A DNA stretch of 64,000 bases from Rickettsiella massiliensis 20B (GCF_000257395.1 NZ_AJGC01000001.1:863640-927639); one strand, 5' to 3'; counted from the first letter of the stretch, positions 49,404 to 59,655 are shown. The notes: generated by a model not told the origin, from the letters alone. Program-made: numbers and translations.

Positions 49404-49452
49404 CTGATTCGTAATCAGTAGGTCGGACGTTCGATTCGTCTCATCGGCACCA
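49404..49452 (+). repeat. attR, 49-bp direct repeat of tRNA-Thr 3' end
   Basis: Identical to 31977-32025. It marks the right end of the island, 131 bp upstream of the integrase start. It lacks the 5' half of the tRNA, so it is not a gene. Confidence 0.92.
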
Positions 49453-49453
49453 A

Positions 49454-49975
49454 TTAAATCAATGGTTCATAGCCAATCTCTTCCAAGCCCGCTTTTTCTG
49501 TGTCGAATATGTGTCGAAGTTTGGAGAAAAAAATGTGGGTAGTTAATATATCATCCATCGTCATATTGAGATTCACTTTCTTATCAAGTGCATAATAACC
49601 TTTAATCTTATTGATTTCTGAAATAGCTCGAATAGAACAGGGTAATGCACTGTAGTTAATCGTACCATCGTCAGAAATACCAGCTCTAACCATGCTCACT
49701 AACTTTTCCATCACCCAATCGATAGTAATTAGCGCCGAATAAGTAGAATTTTCTTGAAGAGATTTGAGGTAGACCTGACCTTCTATTTTTTTTAAAAGTC
49801 GGCTAGCAATCCGTGAAGTACTTGTTGAACTAGCCGCTTGCTTAGCGTCCATCCTGCCTGTCTCATTTATTTGCTCGATTAATCGGTTATAGAAGGCAAA
49901 CTGACGCTGGGTAAGTCCATTTGGTACAAAGTAAGCAGTTAGGATATTCTTACTTGTTGTCTTGTTATTCATCAT
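49454..49975 (-). CDS. Phage terminase small-subunit-like protein
   Basis: Reads LTQRQFAFYNRLIEQINETG, DAKQAASSTSTSRIASRLLK, KIEGQVYLKSLQ. That is the helix-turn-helix pattern of small terminases which find the packaging site. 173 residues; ATG-ATG start. The large subunit is not present. It lies immediately outside attR, so it belongs to prophage debris that the island borders rather than to the island. Confidence 0.6.
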   Translation of the reverse strand: MMNNKTTSKNILTAYFVPNGLTQRQFAFYNRLIEQINETGRMDAKQAASSTSTSRIASRLLKKIEGQVYLKSLQENSTYSALITIDWVMEKLVSMVRAGISDDGTINYSALPCSIRAISEINKIKGYYALDKKVNLNMTMDDILTTHIFFSKLRHIFDTEKAGLEEIGYEPLI

Positions 49976-49994
49976 CTTTATTCTTTTCTATTGA

Positions 49995-50168
49995 TTAATT
50001 GAATAAGCTATAAATTAGACCTTCTGAAACAATCAGAATAAAGGCTAATCCAATACTCCATTTCAGAAAAGACCATTTAACTTTATAAAGACTCGCTTCT
50101 AAACGATCTAATTTCTGAGTTAAGCGAAATTCGCTGTCTCGATTGAAGCTTAGATTATGCGTTTTCAT
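49995..50168 (-). CDS. Small phage-type membrane protein, 57 aa
   Basis: MKTHNLSFNRDSEFRLTQKL then KLDRLEASLYKVKWS and one membrane segment FLKWSIGLAFILIVSEGLIY. GAGGAATCAT before ATG. Helix plus a single anchor near the C-terminus is typical of small prophage proteins next to terminases. Same strand as the terminase-like gene, 19 bp upstream. Confidence 0.6.
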   Translation of the reverse strand: MKTHNLSFNRDSEFRLTQKLDRLEASLYKVKWSFLKWSIGLAFILIVSEGLIYSLFN

Positions 50169-50215
50169 ATGATTCCTCGTTATTGAAGGGTTGTTTGTTT
50201 TAAAGAAGCCTTTTT

Positions 50216-50548
50216 TTGTTTAAAGACTTTTCTGATTTCGTCTTTATCTTCTGCAGTCAATTGAAAGTAGTAGAAGATTATGTAACAAAAACCTACCCTC
50301 TTTCCTTACATAATACTGTGTTAAATACCATCCTAGGAGATGAAAGTGCCATGTCAGATGCTATTGATCAAGTATTAAACAGTCAAGTGCCTGGATTAAG
50401 TAACCAGCGTGCTAATCTGTCCGGCCCGTATGAAGGCCGAACAGAATTACTCAATATAGCGAAGGAATATCAGAAAAACCCTGCCGAGAAAAATAGGAAT
50501 CGTTATATTAATCTTGCTCAGGAAGTGGCTGAAGCTAGTAAGAAATAG
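50216..50548 (+). CDS. Hypothetical protein, ~110 aa, uncertain start
   Basis: Convincing protein from VEDYVTKTYPLSLHNTVLNT through DAIDQVLNSQVPGLSNQRAN to a basic C-terminus. The start is a TTG without ribosome site, and the first 15 codons are hydrophobic and odd, so the true N-terminus may be lost. No family recognised. Confidence 0.4.
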   Translation: MFKDFSDFVFIFCSQLKVVEDYVTKTYPLSLHNTVLNTILGDESAMSDAIDQVLNSQVPGLSNQRANLSGPYEGRTELLNIAKEYQKNPAEKNRNRYINLAQEVAEASKK

Positions 50549-50663
50549 CATTGGTATCATCCATAGATTTATATATGCTATCCATTAATAGCATTAAACT
50601 ATTTAAATATTTTTGCTAAAATATTACAGCTCGCAATAGATTTATGCTGGAAAAGAAAACAAA

Positions 50664-52601
50664 ATGCTCTCCATTAGGTTCTTAAATGAATTAACCGACA
50701 ACAATCATTTGAATTTCGGAAGTAAATGGTTACATCTTTCAGAAATGTATAACGCAGGATTCCCTGTACCACCTGCTTATGTTATTCCACCCGAAGCGAT
50801 GGACATAACTATAAAACAAAGCGGAATACAATCTGAGATTAATAAAGCCCTTCTCTTATGTGATCATTCGAGTTTAAACAAAATTGGAGAGATAAGTAAA
50901 AGAATCCGAACACTTATTGATAACATTGATATTCCAGAAAACATTACACGGACTATAATTGATGCTTTTAAAAAACTGAAAGCGCCGTATGTTGCTGTGC
51001 GCTCCAGCGTCACACTTGAAGATCAAGCAAGCACGAGTGCCGCAGGACAATTTGATAGTTTCCTCAACATTAAAAGATCAGAATTATTGTATCATATTAA
51101 GCGCTGCTGGTCTTCTACTTATAGTAAAAATGTATTGTGGCATTATCGTGATTTACCAAGCTCGCTACGTCGCTGTAGCGTTATTGTCCAAAAAATGATT
51201 GATGCCACAGCCGCGGGCGCTGTGTTTTCATCGCATACTGGTTTTTCTGATCAAATGGTTATTGAGGCAGTTTTTGGCCTTGGCGAAGCCCTAGTATCCG
51301 GCAGAATCACACCGGATCGGTTTGTTATTGACAAAAAAACAGATGTATTTTTGTTGAAAAAAATTACTGGGCAATCTAAAGCTTTGTGCAGAAATGGGTG
51401 GGTACAGCTCTCAGAAGAAGTTGGAAGGCGTCCAAAATTAACCGATAAAGAAGTAGTTCATTTAGGACAACTCGTCAAAAAACTTGACCGTTATTATGGT
51501 TACCCAATTGATGTCGAATGGGTAAAATCAAAGCATCACTTTTATATCGTCCAATGTCGCCCAATTGTTAAAACGCCTAAAATAAAGAAATGCGTTAATG
51601 TCTCGACATATGATTTTTTATGGCAAACGGGGTTTTCCCACTTTTTCTGTTCGGTTTATTTAGAATCCGGTTATTTTGGCGGTGACTTTATCAGCTATCA
51701 TTCGGGTTCACAACAAACATTGTTTATTTCTAAAAAATATAAAAAGATATTGGGGGAAAAATCGTTACCATTTTATACCTATGGTTTTAAAGATTACGAA
51801 AAACGTATTATGAAGAAAATTCCTTTCTATGAAAAGTTTTTTCCTTCTCTTAAGGATTATTTTATTACAGAATCACACAGCACTGAGGTGATTGCAGCAC
51901 TTGTTGAAATTAATAAAGATAATAGGTGGGGAAAAAATCTCGAATGTATGGCAAAATTAAAATTTATTCAACGTCAATACCTTGATTATACGATGTATGA
52001 GCCATCTATTTTTCAACCATATCTATACGAAATTGAACGTCGGCTTAATCCACTGCAAACTGTTTGGAGTTATACGTGGCAAGAGCTTGTACAAGGTATG
52101 TTGGAAGCCAGGCTATTTCCTAATACAGATCGGCTAAGCTCCTCGATTCGAGGAAAATTCTCAAATTGGGAATTTATTTACGGTATTAAAGCGGATCTTT
52201 ATTATCAACAATTAATGAATACCAGCCGAAGTACCACGATATTGAGAGGGGATATAGGAAACAGTGGGTGGTATATTGGTCGTGCTGTTGTAATTCATCA
52301 CACAGAAACAGGCAATGAAGATGAGCTAGATAAACGCATCGATAACATGGAACAAGGTAGTGTGCTTATTTCAGGTTCAACAGGTCCCGAGTTAATGATT
52401 GCTTGCAAAAAGGCAGGTGCTATTGTAACGGATGAAGGAGGAATTATTAGTCACGCTGTGTTGATTTCTAGAGAACTAGGCATCCCATCTATTATTGGAA
52501 CTCAGTACGCTACGCAACTCATTAAAGATGGCGTATTGGGTTGAGGTCGACGCTAATAAGGGGATTGTAAAAATTATGCAAGCTGCATCATTTCATACCT
52601 G
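50664..52601 (+). pseudogene. PEP-synthase / pyruvate-phosphate-dikinase-like enzyme, C-terminal frameshift
   Basis: N-terminal ATP-grasp domain (YVAVRSSVTLEDQASTSAAG, VIEAVFGLGEALVSGRITPD, PIDVEWVKSKHHFYIVQCRP, residues ~1-300). An unmatched middle part follows. The C-terminal swivelling domain has the phospho-His in IVTDEGGIISHAVLISRELG (His ~597). The PEP-binding TIM barrel of true PEP synthases is absent, as in rifampin phosphotransferase-like enzymes with a different acceptor. At 52539 one extra G truncates DGVLVEVDANKGIVKIM to DGVLG. Repaired, it ends at 52601. Only the last ~20 residues are affected. Beside the island; substrate unknown. Confidence 0.75.
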
Positions 52602-52763
52602 ATAAAGTAGCTTGCTTGTATCTATGAAGAAATTATAATGAATTTATCGCTTTAAAAGCCTTTTCGTAACCTTTTTAGTCGATCGTGTGCCATATCAGCC
52701 CTAATGTTATTTTAGGCAACCTGATGGATGGAAATTAATTAATTTTTATTTATTGGGTTGCGT

Positions 52764-53176
52764 ATGCCAGATGTTAATTTAGAAGCCGCGTGTCAATTAT
52801 TTGATACCGAAGTCACGCTGCAATATCAAAACCGTTTAAAACTCCAAGATACCATTGAAGAACGCCATGGCTTCTGAACGTGCCTGTTTCTGATCTGGTG
52901 GAAATAAATCCAACCAATTTTGCACCAACGGATATCTTTGTTACACCGGTTAATGAAACCAATGACGCGATCCAACGAATAACTACCACTTTAAAACGAT
53001 CATTGGTGGCGAAAAAAGCATTACAAAAGTTTTTGTTGCTTCTGGGTTCGCAAAAAAATCTCTGGGCACATTTATATATTCCTAGAAATACTTGGAAGGA
53101 CGGAAAAGATAAAACCGCTACAGATGATTCTGTACCGTTGTTAATCCAATGTCTATTAACTTACTGTAATAAATAA
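52764..53176 (+). pseudogene. Phage capsid-like protein remnant
   Basis: Begins MPDVNLEAACQLFDTEVTLQ, shifts frame after EERHG, continues NVPVSDLVEINPTNFAPTDI and FVTPVNETN, then in a third frame FKTIIGGEKSITKVFVASGF. This is like the N-terminal part of major capsid proteins of tailed phages. Only about 130 codons remain. It adds to prophage debris on this side of the island. Confidence 0.45.
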
Positions 53177-53193
53177 ATTTCTCTTAAACTGAA

Positions 53194-53214
53194 TCCCACG
53201 CTGATAGCGTGGGA
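53194..53214. terminator. 9-bp hairpin between convergent genes
   Basis: TCCCACGCT and its complement around GAT, between the capsid-like remnant and the lipoprotein gene that converge here. Possible bidirectional terminator; T-runs are weak. Confidence 0.45.
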
Positions 53215-53241
53215 GTAGTTATTCTTAGAGAATAATTCTTT

Positions 53242-53613
53242 TTATTGGCCTTGAAACTTAATTGAGGGAGGTAAATTACCACATTTTTTTCGGCTATAAA
53301 GAGTACGTAGCCAGTTGTTACGTAATTGGTAAGCTTGTATTTCTACACGTTCAGCATCAGAAAAATCCATAAAGAACCACGGAACGATGACAAAAGCACC
53401 TGCAACACCTAAAGCAACATTTTTAACTGTTTTATCTTCTTTAGGGATAAGATTCATAACTTTAGTTTGATTATCTATCAATTCTCGTTTTATCTGGGAA
53501 CACGTTAACATTTCATCGCCTGGTTGATACTGTGGAACAGGGTTAGGAGTTCTTCCTGCACAGGAAGAAAGTAGTAAAGTAGCTGCAAATAAACCTATTA
53601 TTGCTTTTTTCAT
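53242..53613 (-). CDS. Lipoprotein, 123 aa
   Basis: ATG at 53613 after AAGGACACC begins MKKAIIGLFAATLLLSSCAG, a lipoprotein signal with lipobox LSSC. The mature part has GDEMLTCSQIKRELIDNQTK, a membrane-like helix NVALGVAGAFVIVPWFFMDF and a Cys near the end. The frame is open further up, but those codons lack a ribosome site. Family seen in Legionellales envelopes; role unknown. Confidence 0.75.
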   Translation of the reverse strand: MKKAIIGLFAATLLLSSCAGRTPNPVPQYQPGDEMLTCSQIKRELIDNQTKVMNLIPKEDKTVKNVALGVAGAFVIVPWFFMDFSDAERVEIQAYQLRNNWLRTLYSRKKCGNLPPSIKFQGQ

Positions 53614-54028
53614 AGTAGGTGTCCTTGTTATTTTCATGTGTAAATAAAGGGTGGATTCTACCTAATCCAGAGTAAAAAGAAAGTTTTTATTATCTGGTAG
53701 AGATGCTCAACACATTCTCCACCATGATTATACGTGTGTAAGCGTTACCTTAGCTATAACAATGTTCTTTTTTCAATAAATTGTAGTATGCTTCTGATTT
53801 GTAACAGTCGTTCGAGATTCCGGTTCATTTTTATGATCACGAATTTAAATGCTTTAAAATAATGACAAAAGTCAGCAGTACTTGCACAAACCAAGATTTC
53901 TATTATGCACTCACCCCCTCATTTTTTTACTTTTAGCTGAAAATACAAATTTTCAAAATATAATCTAAATATATTTAGATTAAAAAATATAAAACTATTT
54001 CTTCTTAAAAAGATTGACTTATATCAAT
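53614..54028. other. Intergenic stretch with a 22-bp palindrome
   Basis: No gene. A perfect 22-bp palindrome (53961-53982, centre ATAT, arms TAATCTAAATA) lies 47 bp past the stop of the kinase gene and may act as its terminator or as a binding site. Confidence 0.5.
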
Positions 54029-55060
54029 TCAAAATTGATTTAAGAACATAATGTCTGTACAAGATTTTCTTCTAGAAAGTGGAATTTTAACGCGAAATAG
54101 TGCCCCTTGACCCACTTCACTCACTACCGTAATTTTACCACCTAATTTTTCAACAGATTGTTTAGTTAAAAATAGTCCAAAACCTAAAGGATTTTGCTTT
54201 TCAACATCCGATGGTACACATTGCTCAAAAATAGTGGATAATCGCTCTTTTGAAATACCTATTCCTGTATCTTCGACTTCTAAAATTAAAATCTGCTTTT
54301 TCACTTGAGCGCTCACTTTTACTTCACCGATTTTTGTAAACTTAATGGCATTGCTTACTAGATTAATTAATATTTTTTTCAAAATAAAGTAATCACAATC
54401 AATGAAATTATCCTTGCAAAATACTTTAAACTGTAAATTTCGAAACTTGATAATAGCGATATATAAATTTTCAATCTCAGTCAATAAATCATGTATATTA
54501 AAGTGTTTTTTATCTATTGCCTCATTGACGATCGACTGAATAATTTGATCGATAGTCACTACCCATTGTTTAGAACAGTTTAAGATATATCCTAAATATT
54601 CCTTAAGCGAATCATCATTTTTATTTTGGCTTAACAATTCAGCGATAGTATAAATACCACTAAACGGTGTACGTACATCATGACTCATATTCACAATAAA
54701 CTCTTTTTTTGCTTGCTCCGCTTGCTTTAACTTAGTAATATCAATAAAAAAACCTAAAAGACCACGAAAACCTTTTTCAGAATAGGGCATACGTATCGTA
54801 ATAAAATCCTTGTTATCTTTACGCTCATAATTAATAGATTCTTTATTTGAACAAAGGACTTCTTTATTATGTAACCACGCTTGTTCACCAAAAATAAGAG
54901 TATCTTCTTCTTTTAATCTATTAAAATCTATCTTATCCTTATAGGTAAACATTCGTTTATTCATCCATTTGATTCGTCCTGATTTAGTAATCGCAAAAAA
55001 TTTTACGGGTAAAATAGGGTCAATTGCGTCAGCAATTTTCTGAATCGCCTCTATAAGCAT
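54029..55060 (-). CDS. PAS sensor histidine kinase, 343 aa, cytoplasmic
   Basis: PAS domain (LPVKFFAITKSGRIKWMNKR to GLLGFFIDITKLKQA, ~15-115). HisKA with FIVNMSHDVRTPFSGIYTIA (His ~128). HATPase with ILINLVSNAVKFTKIGEVKV, VEDTGIGISKERL, LGFGLFLTKQSVEKLGGKIT and GQGALFRVKIP. No membrane segment or receiver domain, unlike the kinase at 32.3 kb, to which it is clearly paralogous. ATG after AAGGA. The LuxR gene at 55794 points away from it, 730 bp upstream. Intact. Confidence 0.88.
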   Translation of the reverse strand: MLIEAIQKIADAIDPILPVKFFAITKSGRIKWMNKRMFTYKDKIDFNRLKEEDTLIFGEQAWLHNKEVLCSNKESINYERKDNKDFITIRMPYSEKGFRGLLGFFIDITKLKQAEQAKKEFIVNMSHDVRTPFSGIYTIAELLSQNKNDDSLKEYLGYILNCSKQWVVTIDQIIQSIVNEAIDKKHFNIHDLLTEIENLYIAIIKFRNLQFKVFCKDNFIDCDYFILKKILINLVSNAIKFTKIGEVKVSAQVKKQILILEVEDTGIGISKERLSTIFEQCVPSDVEKQNPLGFGLFLTKQSVEKLGGKITVVSEVGQGALFRVKIPLSRRKSCTDIMFLNQF

Positions 55061-55793
55061 AAACTTATCCTTACATAGGATTTATATTTCTTATTTTGGA
55101 ACACCAATACGTTAAAACTCATTAAAACAAACAATATTGATAACTCTTTTCTTTATACCTAATAAAAAAATTGATTTTCTTATAGATTATATAACCTTGA
55201 TAATATATTAATTATTATAATAATTAACTAAACTCATACTTTGTTTTAATATATAAAATTATATTAAAATTTTTTAGCATTTCTCATATAAGAGTTAAAA
55301 ACTAAATGCTCATAAATAATATTTTTTATCTATTATTTTAATAAAAATTGAATTAATTCAAAGACGATTAAAATATTAATTTTATTTTGCCGAATTTCCT
55401 AAAATAGTTATTTAACTATTTTTTTATATTTGCTAAAAAAATAAAGATCTATTTGATCTGACAATAACTAAACCAAATCAATATTTATTTTCAACTCAAG
55501 AATAATTAATTTTTTCTCTGTCTGTATATTTATAGATACAAAAATGTCACTAAAGATATTGCTATTATGAATTGTCATCATCATAAAAAAAGCCCCCTTT
55601 AGAGGTATAAATTATGGGAACAATAAGGTTAAGAAAACATAGAAATACTTCTAAAATTTTTTATAATTTGCTGAAATATTGCATTTAAGTATACCCCTGC
55701 AACAGCTAACCTTTTGGGTAGAAGACGACACCTAGTTTGCGCTCTATTATGCACGTTCATTGTCCATTAAGTTTGCTGTTTAGAGGGCTGCAC
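55061..55793. promoter_or_regulatory. Long divergent region between kinase and LuxR gene
   Basis: About 730 bp, very AT-rich, no gene. It should hold the promoters of both the kinase (minus) and the LuxR gene (plus). A GAGGG ribosome site lies at ~55782 before the LuxR ATG. Confidence 0.4.
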
Positions 55794-56240
55794 ATGCATC
55801 AAAATGATGAAATAGAATATTTTTCGAGCACCCTAGTTAATCCACAACGCGTATTGTATGAAGAACTTGCTCGAGATTACTTGCTTTATTTTGGTAATAA
55901 AAAACCATCTAAAAATCAACTTCTTGTTTTAAAAGAATTATTAGTTGATGCAATTTCCAGCCGGCTATTAACATTCCCTGAAAAGCTAACCTTACAAGAA
56001 ATGAAATGCTTGTATTTAGCTTTTAAAGGTAAATCGATAAGCAGCGCCGCTCAAATTTTAGAACTTCATCCAGATACTATAAAATACTATCGAAAAAGGT
56101 GTATTAAAAAATTAGGTTGCAAAAATATGGTTGAAGCTGCTTTTAGAAGCACAAGCAGTCATTTTCAAATGTATTTATGCGATAAGTTAATCAATGAACA
56201 CATTAAACATATAAAATCTTTTTATTCAAAACAAAAATGA
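55794..56240 (+). CDS. LuxR-type HTH regulator, 148 aa
   Basis: ATG 55794 (MHQNDEIEYFSSTLVNPQ) is chosen by the GAGGG site and the match to the island paralogue (MHSDEELDYFSS). N-terminal motif YEELARDYLLYFGNKKPSKN, then HTH LTLQEMKCLYLAFKGKSISS, ILELHPDTIKYYRKRCIKKL, GCKNMVEAAF. Intact. The full-length state shows what the island copy (35159-35613) should look like. Converges with and overlaps the next LuxR gene by 19 bp. Likely output regulator for the kinase next door. Confidence 0.85.
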   Translation: MHQNDEIEYFSSTLVNPQRVLYEELARDYLLYFGNKKPSKNQLLVLKELLVDAISSRLLTFPEKLTLQEMKCLYLAFKGKSISSAAQILELHPDTIKYYRKRCIKKLGCKNMVEAAFRSTSSHFQMYLCDKLINEHIKHIKSFYSKQK

Positions 56241-56581
56241 TACCCTTGTTTAATCAATTCATAACGAATTGCCTTTGAAATGGCTTCTTTTATATTTTTA
56301 CACTGCAATTTTTTTAAAATAGAACGAATATGTACCTTAACTGTTTCCGGAGAAATATGCATGAACACCGCAACTTCTTTTTTATTTTTTCCATTCATTA
56401 AATAGTAAAGACATTCACATTCACGAGAAGTAAGCTGGCAAGCAAAATGAATAGTTCTTTTTAACCAATGAGAGGTAAGAAGGTCTTGCATGATAGCCAG
56501 TTGTTTCGATGTTGGGTGCTTGTTTCCAAAATAATAGAGATAATTTTTTGCAATAGATTTATAAAAATTAGATTCCTCCAT
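56222..56581 (-). CDS. LuxR-type HTH regulator, 119 aa
   Basis: MEESNFYKSIAKNYLYYFGN carries the same YLxYFGN-type motif. HTH: LTSRECECLYYLMNGKNKKE, VAVFMHISPETVKVHIRSIL, KKLQCKNIKEAISKAI, closer to classical GerE sequences (SPETVKVHI). GAGGAAA before ATG. Tail-to-tail with the gene at 55794, with the last codons overlapping, so opposite transcripts could interfere. Confidence 0.85.
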   Translation of the reverse strand: MEESNFYKSIAKNYLYYFGNKHPTSKQLAIMQDLLTSHWLKRTIHFACQLTSRECECLYYLMNGKNKKEVAVFMHISPETVKVHIRSILKKLQCKNIKEAISKAIRYELIKQGYHFCFE

Positions 56582-56928
56582 CGTTAATTTTCCTCTAATT
56601 TTATCTCATTAGATCGACTTAATCGGATTGTCATTGTAAATTCCATTTTTATTTTAATAACGATGACCGTCTTTATTCTTATATAGAATTTATATTTCCT
56701 ACACCTAAACATTACAATTTATTTTTTTAATAATCAAAAAAAACTGAAAACTTCCGATGTTATTCAATAATATTGAATTATTTTAAGCTTGCTTATTACA
56801 CAACTAGAAACGAATCTTTTAATAAATGCATGCTTATTTACAAACTAACTTATAAATAATAACCTAGATAAAAACTCCATCTACTTAGATAGTAGGTAGA
56901 CACAATTGTACAATTGTGCTTAAAAATG
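56582..56928. other. AT-rich intergenic stretch
   Basis: No gene seen. CACAATTGTACAATTGTG near 56898 is an 18-bp palindrome close to the end of the ribbon-helix-helix gene. Confidence 0.4.
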
Positions 56929-57117
56929 TCAAGAAGAGGATTGGGCGGATCCTTTTTTATACTTCTTTAGAATATAAGAGATACCTTCTCGAGAGAGTTC
57001 ATTCATACTGCGATGCTCCTCATAAGAAAGTTTTCTTAACTCTTCAAACATTTCTTCAGACATAATCACGCCGAGTCTTTTTTCTTTAGTTAACGTTGTT
57101 GTTATTTTCTTTTTCAT
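56929..57117 (-). CDS. Ribbon-helix-helix protein, 62 aa
   Basis: Pattern TTLTKEKRLGVIMSEEMFEE, LRKLSYEEHRSMNELSREGI, SYILKKYKK fits a CopG/Arc-type strand-helix-helix. ATG after GTGAGG. Could be an antitoxin, a partition regulator or a plasmid copy-control protein; no partner toxin is visible next to it. Confidence 0.65.
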   Translation of the reverse strand: MKKKITTTLTKEKRLGVIMSEEMFEELRKLSYEEHRSMNELSREGISYILKKYKKGSAQSSS

Positions 57118-57948
57118 TTACAGACCTCACAGATAAATTTATAAAAGATAAGTATTTTACTGAATGGCAATCACTTTTTCTATTTTTTTAGATTTAACTT
57201 AATTATTAACAAGCTATCCTAATCTTTTTAATTAAAATTCATATACTTAGTCAAACATAACGCAAATCTCTTAGAGTAAAATTTGAGTTGCTTATAAATA
57301 GATAACTTGTAAATATAAAAAATATTTACAATGTATAATAAATATTATCCTATCATTATCTTTATTTAAAAGTTATCTGTTTATAACCGTGTACGATCAA
57401 ATGATAAACTTATATCATGATTAAGATTGATATAATCGAGTGCTCTCTGCATTAAATAAACATAGAGCCTAAGGCCAACTCATTAAGAAGCCACTATTTC
57501 TCAGACAAGCGATAGAGACACTATTATAAAATGCTCGCCCTTTCAGAAAGAGAACATAGCGGCGCTTGTCTTTTCCCAAAATACAAGCAATTGATGAAGA
57601 GACCACAGCTTAAATTAGAACTTATTGAAAAAAGAATATTATTAATGGTGCAGTCATTACAATTGTCACGCAAAAGCACATGAAAGTATACTTCAATCCC
57701 GCAAAAGTCCTACACAGATTTTATAGCTATTGATTCAGCCTATCGTAAGAAACTTCAGTCTGTTTTGCTTGGCAACCTAAAAAAATATTTAGAAATTAAT
57801 ATTTTTTCATATTAATAATAAGTAAAATTTATTTATGATTAGCCTATCTTCTACAATTTATTTTTACAAATCATCAAAATATACCGCCTTTTGAGCAAGT
57901 TGATTTTTTAACGATATAAGACATAAAAAAAATTTACGGAAATAAATT
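57118..57948. other. Intergenic/decayed stretch of ~830 bp
   Basis: No intact gene. Around 57590-57820 a frame reads RPQLKLELIEKRILLMVQSL, a stop, then KSYTDFIAIDSAYRKKLQSV, which looks like worn coding DNA of unknown origin. Confidence 0.35.
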
Positions 57949-58270
57949 GTGGCTAAATCAGATTTAGATCAAATAACAAATTTAGAAAAAGAGGAATTTA
58001 TCGCTCACAACGTAGGTTTTACGTAGACGAATATAGGGATTTAAAAAAGTGTTTAGTGGTGGGTTAAAAGAATTAAGGGTAGCTATAAATTATGGTCTTA
58101 TTTCCATAAATGAAGCAAGAAAAATTGCAGAGTTACCTAAGGAAAATCAGTTAGATGCCTTAAAAAGGCCCGGATATAATGAGAGGAAAAACTTACTAAC
58201 TGTATACGACGATGAAATTGAAGATTTAATTAATGATAGGAAAGGATCATTAATAAATGTTACGCGCTGA
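57949..58270 (+). pseudogene. ParB/KorB-like partition protein remnant (tentative)
   Basis: A GTG-started stretch MAKSDLDQITNLEKEEFIAH ends in TAG. The following frames give FYVDEYRDLKKC, then in a third frame LKELRVAINYGLISINEARK and IAELPKENQLDALKRPGYNE to 58270. The last part resembles the region of plasmid ParB proteins after the HTH (isoleucine-rich helix, then LP-E-Q). Tentative; broken twice. Confidence 0.35.
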
Positions 58271-58571
58271 ATAGTGAAGAATTAATTTTTCAAAAAAGAA
58301 AGGGTGCTTACGATAAAGCTATTTTTAATCAATGACTTATAAGAGGAAAAGTTTGAAATATACTAGCCATCCACTCACGTCATTTCTAAGTCATTCAACT
58401 CGTTTTTTGAAAAAATTCAACTAAATATCTTATTTCATATAAGAACTAAAAACGAATAAGATAATTCATGCTGACATTCGGTTTTTCTTTAGACCTGTTA
58501 TCCGTCGGCCTAGCCTAATTATTAGAATTCTGACATATATTTATTATATGTTCTTCTAAGAGACGTGCATA
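58271..58571. other. Intergenic stretch
   Basis: No gene seen in 300 bp between the partition-like remnant and the Rpn-family remnant. Confidence 0.35.
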
Positions 58572-59479
58572 TTAATTTTCTAGATTAATTAAATCTTGGT
58601 CAGATAAGCCGGTAACATCCTTAATAAACGCTCGATCAGTCCCTCTCACAAGCATTCTTTTAGCAATCACTAAGTCTTCTTCTCTGCGGCCTTTTTCTAG
58701 ACCTTGTTCTAGACCTTGCTGTAGGCCCTGTTGTTGGAGTTGATGTGCTGCATTCATAACATCCTCTTTATACGCTTCAATAGATTTTAAGGTTTTAATT
58801 GCCTGACTAACGTTTGATGTTTCGCCAGCAACGAACATATAATACACAAAATTATAAAATCACTCATGATCCGGCTGGGTTTTTCGGGTCATCCCAATAA
58901 GACGCTTCGCAATCTCTTCGAGATCTCGATGAAAGATATGTTTTTGGACCAGCTCTAAGAGACCCGTTTATGATGCTTCTCAAAAGTTTCATCCGAGATC
59001 TGACTCAAATCCACCAAGATTGCGTCGTTTAAAAAGTGTTGACGTGCAAAATCCGGGTCTTCAAAGCACTCAATTAAGCTTAAGCTATAGGGATAAGGAC
59101 CTTTTTTACCATGATAAAAAAGTATCGAAATGACTGTAGGTAGCTTCTTGTGCCCTTGATCAAGGTGCTGTTTCATGATTGCTAGCTTGTAACGAAGCAT
59201 TCGAAAAGGCATCAATTTGTTTGGTGAACTTTGATGCTCAACATTGATATAAACATAACCCTTTATTCCATCTATTTTGAGCGAATACAAAATATCCGAA
59301 TGTTGCTGGGAAAGTTCTTCTTCGACAAAAGAGCCGGGTTCAATTTTCAGCGAAGTTAAATTACATTTTTGCTGGAGATCCGGATCTAAATAGCTTTTGA
59401 CAAAAGTTCGTGCTACCTCAATGTCACTAAAAAACTTTTTAAAAATCGCATCATGCGGATTATAAATTTGGAGAGACAT
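58572..59479 (-). pseudogene. Rpn-family recombination-promoting nuclease / PD-(D/E)xK transposase, broken
   Basis: Start MSLQIYNPHDAIFKKFFSDI (HDxxFKxxF), nuclease core HSDILYSLKIDGIKGYVYIN then VEHQSSPNKLMPFRM with D, E and Q of the active site. A shift at ~58960 leads to GLLELVQKHIFHRDLEEIAK, and a TGA at ~58861 precedes FVYYMFVAGETSNVSQAI. The C-terminal repeat QQGLQQGLEQGLEKG is typical. These YhgA-like genes are common in Rickettsia and Rickettsiella relatives and often decayed. Confidence 0.85.
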
Positions 59480-59523
59480 TTATTGTTGTCGTTGTGCTGA
59501 ATAGAGAGATTGTTTTATTAGAT

Positions 59524-59655
59524 CTATTTTAGCTTGAATTTGCCATCTGCATATCCTTTCATCAGTTCATAAAAAGCTTGTTTCATTTCCTTCTCATCAG
59601 TAGTAGCCTTTAGTTTAAACGCTTTTCTTAAAGACAATGGCATATTTAAGTTCAT
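59524..59655 (-). CDS. ParG-like ribbon-helix-helix fragment, 43 aa
   Basis: Reads MNLNMPLSLRKAFKLKATTD then EKEMKQAFYELMKGYADGKF to TAG. This is the strand-helix-helix of ParG/CopG proteins. The frame is open upstream to about 59690 (VNNEQKDKIVR), where it meets the integrase remnant, so the normal start seems cut off by that junction. Fits plasmid-partition remnants here, together with the ParB-like one. Confidence 0.5.
   Translation of the reverse strand: MNLNMPLSLRKAFKLKATTDEKEMKQAFYELMKGYADGKFKLK

Noticed and set aside
49404..49452. Second tRNA-Thr at the right end of the island
   Set aside because: Only the 3' 49 bases are present; no acceptor 5' strand or D arm, so it is an attachment repeat and not a gene.
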